10,115 nt of DNA from Streptosporangiaceae bacterium (lineage in GTDB: Bacteria > Actinomycetota > Actinomycetes > Streptosporangiales > Streptosporangiaceae). Location of the stretch: positions 1 through 10,115 of the forward strand of contig JASIBJ010000631.1 in the NCBI GenBank assembly GCA_030045215.1, read 5' to 3'. The position numbers and the translations under genes are program-made. A model generated the notes under the pieces. The model ran no database searches. It saw only the letters and a program-made list of their open reading frames with translations, and was not told the origin of the DNA. Shown piece after piece: positions 4,833 to 10,115 of the stretch (within the stretch, counting starts at the first letter, position 1; every line of letters starts with the position of its first letter).

Positions 4833-5917
4833 GCCCCGTAGCCCCACCGAGTGTGGACCTGACTGGCGCGCGGTCCGCTCGCCACTACTCCGGCACCGGC
4901 GAGCACCGCCGCGCGAGCGGCGATGGCCGAGCCCCTGGCCCCGGCCATGTCCAGGTCGGGCACCAGGGCGACCGACTCGACCCTGGCCTGTTCTTCGCGC
5001 AGCACCGTATTCCGCCTGACCTCGTCCAGGAACCAGTCCCTGAAGTGCGGCGCGGCCTCGACGACGCCACCGCCGAGAAGGTAGGCGTGCGGGTCGGTGA
5101 AGTTGGCCGCGATCGTCAGCAGCCGGCCGATGGCCGTGGCCTGCTGCTCGAAGATCTTCAGTGCCATGGGATCGCCGGCCTCGCCGTAGCCGCGGACCAG
5201 CTTCGCCGCCATCGCTGGGGGCTTGTCCGCCAGCTCGTGGCCGGGGAAGCGGCTCAGCCAGTACGGCAGCAAGCTCTTCTGGATCCCGGTCAGGGAGGCG
5301 ACGCTCTCCGCGTCGCCGGGCAGGCCGCAGTTACAGACGGGCACGGGCTGGCCCGGCTCGAGCAGCCCGCCCAGCGGCAGCCAGATGTGGCCGAGCTCGC
5401 CCGCCATCCCGGCCGCGCCGCGGATGACCTGGCCCGCCTCGACGACACCGCCGCCGAGCCCGGTGCCGACGACAACCGAGACAGATGATCTCAGCAACGC
5501 CTCGGTCGACCCGAAGTGCGCGTAGTGGGCGTAGAGCGCCGCGGCGTTCGCGTCATTGTTGAACACCACCGGGATGCCGATGCTGGCCTCCAGGGCGCCG
5601 CGCACGTCGAAGCCGCGCCACTGCGCGCTGTCGAAGTTCGTCGCGCCGTGGGCCGAGATCACGCCGTCGGCCGTAACCGGCCCCGGCGTGTCAAGCCCGA
5701 CCGCCCGGACCGCAGCGGGCGGGATGCCGGTGAGACTCAGCACGTCGTCCAGCGCGAGGGAGAGCGCGTCGATGGCCTTGTCCGGGCCGGCCAGGACGCA
5801 GCTCGGCGACTCGGCCATCTCCTCGACGAGGAACTTGCCATCCGCGGCGAGTACCGTGGCGTTGATCGTGGTGCCGCCGCTATCGAGCCCGACGACAACC
5901 CACCGGTCGGATTCCAT
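4829..5917 (-). CDS. ROK-family sugar kinase (glucokinase-like)
   Basis: The 362-residue cytoplasmic protein starts at ATG 5917 with GGGAGG (5923-5928) five bases before it. ROK proteins phosphorylate hexoses or amino sugars with ATP, or act as repressors when a DNA-binding domain precedes. There is no N-terminal helix-turn-helix here, so it is an enzyme type. The phosphate-1 loop is GLDSGGTTINATVL (10-23). The catalytic segment is FNNDANAAALYAHY (119-132), with Asp122 as probable base. GTGLGGGVV (151-159) and GELGH (173-177) follow, and LLGGGVV (280-286) closes the ATP site. The zinc motif CNCGLPGDAE (195-204) has Asp202 where the family consensus CxCGxxGCxE has its third Cys. It follows a PHP-type phosphatase gene at 98 bases and overlaps the small zinc-motif gene downstream. 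The sugar specificity cannot be read. Confidence 0.92.
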   Translation of the reverse strand: MESDRWVVVGLDSGGTTINATVLAADGKFLVEEMAESPSCVLAGPDKAIDALSLALDDVLSLTGIPPAAVRAVGLDTPGPVTADGVISAHGATNFDSAQWRGFDVRGALEASIGIPVVFNNDANAAALYAHYAHFGSTEALLRSSVSVVVGTGLGGGVVEAGQVIRGAAGMAGELGHIWLPLGGLLEPGQPVPVCNCGLPGDAESVASLTGIQKSLLPYWLSRFPGHELADKPPAMAAKLVRGYGEAGDPMALKIFEQQATAIGRLLTIAANFTDPHAYLLGGGVVEAAPHFRDWFLDEVRRNTVLREEQARVESVALVPDLDMAGARGSAIAARAAVLAGAGVVASGPRASQVHTRWGYGA

Positions 5918-5926
5918 CCAAGCCTC

Positions 5927-6010
5927 CCGCCTGCCCCCGGCGAGTGCCGGAACCTCCGCCTAACGTCGCAGCTTGCTGAGCCGTATGCACCCAGCCTAAC
6001 GGGCAGGCGG
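5927..6010 (-). promoter_or_regulatory. Possible structured leader closing on the ROK gene ribosome binding site
   Basis: A perfect 10-base inverted repeat (5927-5936 with 6001-6010, GGGCAGGCGG and its complement) brackets 64 bases between the PHP-type stop and the ROK start. In the minus-strand transcript the second arm shares two G residues with the GGGAGG ribosome binding site. Inside are a CCGGC-N4-GCCGG hairpin (5937-5950), a small CAGC-TT-GCTG hairpin (5969-5978) and a direct repeat GCCTAACG (5958-5965, 5994-6001). The minus strand also has a -10-like TAGGCT at 5993-5998, which could give the ROK gene its own promoter. It matches no riboswitch class that I recognise. Confidence 0.4.
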
Positions 6011-6015
6011 TCTCC

Positions 6016-6921
6016 TCAGGGCGGACCAGGCTCCGGCCCGGCGGGTGTCAGTACAATCGGGCGCTGAGTCCGTCTCCGGCCGCGGAACACGCTGACCTCG
6101 CGATAGCCGGCTTGGACGGCCAACGCGGTCAGGTCACCGATGCGCCAGGAGACGTCGGCTAGCCGGTGCCCGTCGGACGCGGTGGTGATCGGCACGCCGT
6201 GGTGCAGAAAGCGCGCCAGCAGGTCAGGGGCGGGATAGGCTTCCCCGCAGGTTTTACGCCAGCCCGCGGAGTTCAGCTCCGCCGCCAGGCCGCAGCCACG
6301 GGCGGCCTCCGCGATCCGTTCGTGGAACTCCGCGGGCAGATCCGGCCGGTAGCCCGCCACCTTCGCCAGATCGGGATGCGCCAGGACGTCGACGGCGCGG
6401 GTGGCTGCGAGTTCCTCGATTGACCTGGTGTAGGAGTCCCAGACCTGGTCAACGCCCCGGCGGGTCCACTGCTGCTGCGCCTCGGCCCAGTCGAGCGCGT
6501 CGATCAGCCACGCGCCGATCCAGTGCACGCTACCGAGCAGGACGTCGAACGGGTACCCGTCAAGAAGCCCGGCGACCTTGTCCATCTGGCCGGGAAAGTA
6601 GTCGACCTCGAGGCCGACCACGACCGGCAGCCCGGCCTTCCTGGCGGCGAGCGCCGTGTCGACGTACTGGTCGAGATCCGCGGCGAGCTCGGCGTCCCAG
6701 CTCGCCTGCGTCTCGGCTCGGCGAGCCGGGCTCGGGTCCTGACTCCACCAGCCGCGTACCAGCGCGTCGACCTGGCCGAACCGCGAGGCGTGCTCGGTAA
6801 CCGCGATTTCGGTGACGCCCAGGTTCGCCGCCTGCTCGCAGTAGGCCGCCAGCTGCTCGACGGTCGCCTGCAGCGGCAGGTGCGGCGCGTGACGCCACAG
6901 ATGGACGTGGTAATCGATCAC
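6016..6921 (-). CDS. PHP-family metal-dependent phosphoesterase (histidinol-phosphatase-like)
   Basis: The 301-residue protein starts at GTG 6921; no strong Shine-Dalgarno is visible. It carries the metal-site series of PHP hydrolases in order: DYHVHL (His5, His7), VTEHA (Glu43, His44), GLEVDYFP (Glu105), GSVHW (His133), LAHPD (His182), ELNSAGWRK (215-223) and SDGH (Asp250, His252). These bind a trinuclear metal centre that hydrolyses phosphate monoesters in the cytoplasm. The layout is closest to the HisK/HisJ-type histidinol phosphatases, but no other histidine-biosynthesis gene is present. Its place between a DUF1116 gene (61-base gap) and a ROK kinase gene (98-base gap) suggests that it acts on a different phosphorylated small molecule of the same pathway. 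All expected metal ligands are present, so it should be active. Confidence 0.87.
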   Translation of the reverse strand: MIDYHVHLWRHAPHLPLQATVEQLAAYCEQAANLGVTEIAVTEHASRFGQVDALVRGWWSQDPSPARRAETQASWDAELAADLDQYVDTALAARKAGLPVVVGLEVDYFPGQMDKVAGLLDGYPFDVLLGSVHWIGAWLIDALDWAEAQQQWTRRGVDQVWDSYTRSIEELAATRAVDVLAHPDLAKVAGYRPDLPAEFHERIAEAARGCGLAAELNSAGWRKTCGEAYPAPDLLARFLHHGVPITTASDGHRLADVSWRIGDLTALAVQAGYREVSVFRGRRRTQRPIVLTPAGPEPGPP

Positions 6922-6982
6922 GCCGACTCATGGTAACTGGCCCGCATGCCGCCTGATCGTGACCGCAGGTGAACATCCGTGA

Positions 6983-8374
6983 TTAGCCGGCCGCGCGCGC
7001 GAGCGCGTTGAGCGCCGCGGGGAACAAGTCCGCCGGCGGGGTCACGAGGCCGGCCCCGACCTGGCCGGTGCCCGCGACCTTCCCGGCCATGCCGGTGTTG
7101 ATCTGCGGCAAGATCCCCGTGCGCGCCACCAGAATCACGTCGATGCCGGCCGGAGTGCCGCGGAAGTCGAGCACGGGCACCTGGAACAGGGGATGCTCAG
7201 CCAGCGTGATTTCATACATCCGCCTGGTCGCGGCCAGCGCGTCGGCGACCGAGCCGCCGACGAGCCGCACGATGGCCGGAGCCGCCGCCATCGCGAACCC
7301 GCCCAGCCCCGCCGTCTCCGTGATCGCCGAGTCTCCGATGTCCGGGTTGGCGTCCGCCGGACCGTAGTCACCGAGGAACAGGCCCCGCGGCGTCAGGGCC
7401 GGCGCGGTGAACCACTGGTCGCCGGTGCCAGCGACCTGGACGCCGAAGTCCGTGCCGTTCCTGGCCATCGCCACCACCATGGTCGAGCCGGGCACGTCGC
7501 GGGCCGCGTCAAGCGCGAGCTTGCAGGCCGGCATCGCGAGGTTGAGGAAGAAGTGATCATTGCCCCCGATGAAGGTGACCGCGGCCGACACATCCGATGC
7601 GGGGAACGAAGCCTTGACCAGCGACGGCAGTACGTCGCGCAGCAGCATCAGCGTGCCGGTCCGATTGCGGTTGTGGGCTTCGTCGCCCATCTGGACCATC
7701 TGGGCCAGGATCGCGGTGACATCGACCGGCCCGCCCGCGCGGACGGCCGACTGGAGCAGCGGCCCGAGCACGGACGCCATCCAGCGCAGCCGCTCGATCA
7801 CCTCCGGCGAGTACGCGCCGTACCGCAGGACCTTGCCCAGGCCCTCGTTCAGCGAGCAGTACGCCCGGCGGCCGGAGGCCGGGTCCTCCAGCACGAACAG
7901 CCACATCGACGGTGAGATCACGCCCGCCATCGGACCGACGGCGTGATGCGCGTGGCAGGGATCAAGCGCGAAGCCGCCGCGCTCCGCCATCGCCGCGGCT
8001 TCCTGCGGATCGGAGGCGAGTCCCTCGAAGACGGCCGCGCCCATCAGCGCTCCCCGCAGCGGGCCGCAGGTCCGTTCCCAGGCGATCGGCGGGCCCGCGT
8101 GCAGGAACTCGCCGGGCCGCAGGCCCAGCGCGTCCCGCGCGGGAAGAAGGTCGACAAGCTGGGCCCGCGCGGCCAGCATGCGCTGGACCGCCAGCGTGTT
8201 GGCGTCGGCCCGGCGCCGGTCGCCCAGCACGGTGACGAGGTCGTCCTCGGTACCTGGCATCGGCGGCTTCCAGTCGACCCTGGTGACGCGGGCCGCCTGC
8301 CGCTCCGCCGCGTCGGCGAGCAGCTCGAGCCCGGTGCTGATCACGTGCGGTTGGCGCCGCAACAGGTCGGTCAT
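6983..8374 (-). CDS. DUF1116 family protein (YlbE-like), partner of FdrA
   Basis: The 463-residue protein starts at ATG 8374-8372, which overlaps the FdrA stop in an ATGA junction. A start eight codons further upstream is possible but would lie inside the FdrA gene. Conserved-looking segments are WERTCGPLRGALMGA (99-113), FALDPCHAHHAVGPMAG (135-151), GDEAHNRNRTGTLML (230-244), GNDHFFLNLAM (271-281), MARNGTDFGVQ (303-313) and ETAGLGGFAMAAAPA (353-367). These fit the DUF1116 family found beside FdrA. In E. coli the equivalents FdrA, YlbE and YlbF were reported as the oxamate carbamoyltransferase of anaerobic allantoin use (AllFGH). No YlbF-type (DUF2877) gene is next to this one; a PHP phosphatase gene follows after 61 bases. 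An FdrA-DUF1116 enzyme complex is therefore likely, but its substrate is open. Confidence 0.88.
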   Translation of the reverse strand: MTDLLRRQPHVISTGLELLADAAERQAARVTRVDWKPPMPGTEDDLVTVLGDRRRADANTLAVQRMLAARAQLVDLLPARDALGLRPGEFLHAGPPIAWERTCGPLRGALMGAAVFEGLASDPQEAAAMAERGGFALDPCHAHHAVGPMAGVISPSMWLFVLEDPASGRRAYCSLNEGLGKVLRYGAYSPEVIERLRWMASVLGPLLQSAVRAGGPVDVTAILAQMVQMGDEAHNRNRTGTLMLLRDVLPSLVKASFPASDVSAAVTFIGGNDHFFLNLAMPACKLALDAARDVPGSTMVVAMARNGTDFGVQVAGTGDQWFTAPALTPRGLFLGDYGPADANPDIGDSAITETAGLGGFAMAAAPAIVRLVGGSVADALAATRRMYEITLAEHPLFQVPVLDFRGTPAGIDVILVARTGILPQINTGMAGKVAGTGQVGAGLVTPPADLFPAALNALARAAG

Positions 8375-9846
8375 GGCGCCCCGGTGATCTTGTCGCACGC
8401 GAAGCGGGTGGCCTGCGCGTTGGAGGCGAACACGTGTGCACCAGCAGCCTGCAGGGCCCTGGCCTGACCGGGAAGGTTCTGCGGGTCGGACGCCGTGCCG
8501 ATCAGTGATACGACGACCAGCGCGCCGGAGCGCTCGCGCGCCGCGGCGATGGCCGGCGCTAGCTCAGCGGCCGGATCGGGATGCGCACCGTGGCCGAGTA
8601 CGACGTCGAGCAGGATGACGGCGGTGGCGGGGTCGCCCGCCTCGGCGGCCAGCCGCTCCAGGCGGAGGGACTGGTCGATCATCGGGTGCGGGCGGCCGAC
8701 GGTGAGCTGATCGTCGCCGAAGTCGATCATGGCGTGGCCGGTGGCGCGAGCGTGCGGGTCCAGCTGCCAGGCCGGGTCAAGCGGGACGTTCGACTGAACC
8801 GGCCCCAGCCGCTGGCTGGCGATCACCATCGCCTCGTCGCACAGCGTGCCGCCCGCGAACAGACCGCGCAGCGCGCCGCTTCGCGGCCTATCCCCGTTCG
8901 CGGGCCAGCGCGGCCAGGCCGGCACCGGCCGGCCGAGCGCACGCAGTGCCCGCTCGGTCGCGGCGGTCAAATCGGGCTCGCCCCGGCCAACCAGCGCGAA
9001 CTGCACCGGCGTCGCCAGCGAGGCGGCCAGGTCCCGCACCTGGCGGGCGACTTCGGCCGCGGGCGGCTTCGAGACCACCAGGATCACCTCGGTGGCTGGG
9101 TCATCGTCAAGGACGGCGAGCGCGGCCCGGGCCGAACGGCCGGCGACCTCGGCCGACAGGTCGCGCCCGCCGACGCCCAGCACGGCGCTCACGCCGGCAC
9201 CTCCGTGTGCGAGCAGGCACAGGACCTGCTGCGCGCCGGTGCCCGAGGCGGCGACCAGCCCGACCGGACCCGGGTCCACCGTGTGGGAGAAGCCGAGCCC
9301 GATGCCGCCGACGATGGCCGTGCCGCAGTCGGGTCCAAGCACCAGCAGTCCGTGATCGGCGGCCAGGTCCTTGAGGAACACCTCCTGCCCGAGCGGCATG
9401 TTGTCCGAGAAGATCATCACGTCGCAGTCGGCGTCGAGCGCGTCCATCGCCTCGGCGAACGCGTACCGGCCGGGGACCGAGACCAGCACGAGCCCGCGCC
9501 CGCCGGAGCGGACCGCGGACCGGGTTGTCCGGGGCGATTCCAGGGCCGCCAAGCCGCCGCCCGCGGCCCTGGCCGATCGCGCGGCCAGCCCCGCGTCGAC
9601 ACCAGCCACGGCCGCCGCCAGCGCGGTGTCATCACGGGCCCGGATCGCGATCAGCAGATCGTTCTGGCCCGCTTCCGGCGGCGGCCGGAACCCCATCGCC
9701 AGCGCCATCGAGAGGTTGAGGTCGGTCGCCATCGCAATGACCGCCGCCTCGACCCCGTCGGCCGCGCGCGCGTCTGCGCTGACCTGCATGAGCGTCACCG
9801 AGTCGGCGTAGGCCCCGGCCCTGGCTTCAACCCGCTCGACGCTCAC
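8371..9846 (-). CDS. fdrA: FdrA-like protein, acyl-CoA synthetase (succinyl-CoA ligase alpha-type) fold
   Basis: The 491-residue protein starts at GTG 9846 with GGTGAGG at 9851-9857. Its layout follows FdrA. An N-terminal region (MALAMGF near 47-53) leads to a Rossmann-type CoA-binding region at about 118-190 (VLVSVPGRYAFAEAM, MIFSDNMPLGQEVFLKD, LLVLGPDCGTAIVGGIGLGF). Next come VGLVAASGTGAQQV (195-208) and GVGGRDLSAEV (224-234), as in succinyl-CoA ligase alpha subunits. The C-terminal part has LFAGGTLCDEAM (329-340), HPMIDQSLR (387-395) and LLDVVLGHGAHPDPA (412-426). In E. coli FdrA is a component of oxamate carbamoyltransferase. Here it is probably the first gene of a five-gene minus-strand operon and is translationally coupled to the DUF1116 partner. 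No carbamate kinase gene is in the window. Confidence 0.88.
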   Translation of the reverse strand: MSVERVEARAGAYADSVTLMQVSADARAADGVEAAVIAMATDLNLSMALAMGFRPPPEAGQNDLLIAIRARDDTALAAAVAGVDAGLAARSARAAGGGLAALESPRTTRSAVRSGGRGLVLVSVPGRYAFAEAMDALDADCDVMIFSDNMPLGQEVFLKDLAADHGLLVLGPDCGTAIVGGIGLGFSHTVDPGPVGLVAASGTGAQQVLCLLAHGGAGVSAVLGVGGRDLSAEVAGRSARAALAVLDDDPATEVILVVSKPPAAEVARQVRDLAASLATPVQFALVGRGEPDLTAATERALRALGRPVPAWPRWPANGDRPRSGALRGLFAGGTLCDEAMVIASQRLGPVQSNVPLDPAWQLDPHARATGHAMIDFGDDQLTVGRPHPMIDQSLRLERLAAEAGDPATAVILLDVVLGHGAHPDPAAELAPAIAAARERSGALVVVSLIGTASDPQNLPGQARALQAAGAHVFASNAQATRFACDKITGAP

Positions 9847-9905
9847 GCAGCCTCACCCTGGACCGCCCTGCCGCCAGGTCGATGGCTCCCATCCCGCACG
9901 TGGGA

Positions 9906-9911
9906 ATTATG
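9906..9911 (-). promoter_or_regulatory. Candidate -10 element for the fdrA operon
   Basis: The minus strand reads CATAAT, five of six bases of TATAAT, in otherwise GC-rich DNA. Transcription would start about 53 bases before GTG 9846. No clear -35 hexamer lies 16-18 bases further upstream. Confidence 0.35.
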
Positions 9912-10009
9912 CCGCCCCAGGCCGATCGCGTAGCCGCGCCGTTCACATCCCGGCGCGCTGCGCAGCCGCGACCCGGCAACAGATCCGACAAATCGCAGCG
10001 CACTCGCAT

Positions 10010-10057
10010 GGCTGGGGAAGATAACTGTCGCCGGGGCGACAGCTATCTTCCCCGGCC
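10010..10057. repeat. Long near-perfect inverted repeat (two 23-base arms, 2-base centre)
   Basis: The arms are 10010-10032 and 10035-10057, matching at 21 of 23 positions; the longest uninterrupted matches are GGGGAAGATA and CTGTCGCC. One of the two mismatches becomes a G-U pair in RNA, whichever strand is transcribed. No T-run follows on either strand. It lies about 160 bases upstream of the fdrA start. It may terminate a gene beyond the right edge, be a dispersed palindromic element, or be a protein or recombination site. The rest of 9847-10115 shows no gene that I can support. Confidence 0.85.
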
Positions 10058-10115
10058 AGGGTCACTGCCAATGATTTGTGCGATTTTGCGAGTGAGGCGG
10101 CGAGCCGGTCAGGGG

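Noticed and set aside
4578..4841. Plus-strand reading frame antisense to the small zinc-motif gene
   Set aside because: Its third-position GC is lower and no motif is visible. The minus-strand frame has the ATGA coupling and the Cys/His pattern.
4739..5488. Long plus-strand reading frame antisense to the ROK kinase gene
   Set aside because: It is a GC-driven shadow; the minus strand encodes all ROK kinase motifs in order.
4506..5900. Recurring CGACGACAACC near 4506, 5467 and 5890
   Set aside because: The two copies in the ROK gene encode the same Val-Val-Val-Gly strand with common codons, and the third is in an unrelated frame. Chance and codon preference explain it.
8581..9933. 450-residue plus-strand reading frame antisense to fdrA
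   Set aside because: Low-complexity Arg/Gly/Pro/His translation typical of the antisense of GC-rich genes. The opposite strand matches FdrA over its full length.
9827..10009. 60-residue minus-strand reading frame upstream of fdrA
   Set aside because: Arg/Gly-rich sequence with no recognised domain. It overlaps the fdrA start and would begin right beside the long hairpin. It is more likely leader or promoter sequence.

Overview
The window is GC-rich throughout, with strong G/C preference at codon third positions, GTG starts beside ATG starts, and families typical of high-GC Gram-positive bacteria: a SigE-like sigma factor with a membrane partner, a PaaX-type repressor and an FdrA/DUF1116 pair. 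The most likely source is an actinomycete chromosome. No phage, IS element, CRISPR array or RNA gene is seen.

Left part (1-2466, + strand): the 3' end of an unidentified gene, then a minus-strand scrap (271-414) that copies the last ~40 codons of the intact short-chain dehydrogenase (SDR) gene found 2 kb to the right. After it come three co-oriented genes: a SigE-like ECF sigma factor, a single-pass membrane protein that touches it (TGATG junction, likely anti-sigma or signalling partner), and an N-terminally anchored SAM methyltransferase. These three genes therefore sit between two direct copies of an SDR 3' end, which suggests insertion or rearrangement.

Centre (2463-4540): an intact SDR oxidoreductase (- strand) is divergent from a PaaX-family repressor (+ strand). 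The 188-bp region between them carries an AT-rich imperfect palindrome and a probable leaderless start for the repressor.

Right part (4566-9846, all - strand): a probable operon in the order FdrA-like acyl-CoA-synthetase-type protein, DUF1116 protein, PHP-family metal phosphoesterase, ROK-family kinase, and a small protein with a half-LIM-like Cys/His motif. The first and last junctions are ATGA overlaps. In E. coli the FdrA and DUF1116 (YlbE) relatives work with YlbF (DUF2877) in oxamate carbamoyl transfer. Here no DUF2877 or carbamate kinase gene is present, and a phosphatase and a kinase occupy the downstream positions, so the substrate may differ. Upstream of the operon is a 23-bp near-perfect inverted repeat (10010-10057) with short repeated motifs on both sides.

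The most original points are the SDR-tail duplication around the sigma module, the five-gene FdrA/DUF1116/PHP/ROK/Zn-motif operon, the long inverted repeat, and a possible structured leader at the ROK kinase ribosome binding site. All functional assignments come from reading motifs by eye; no database search was possible.
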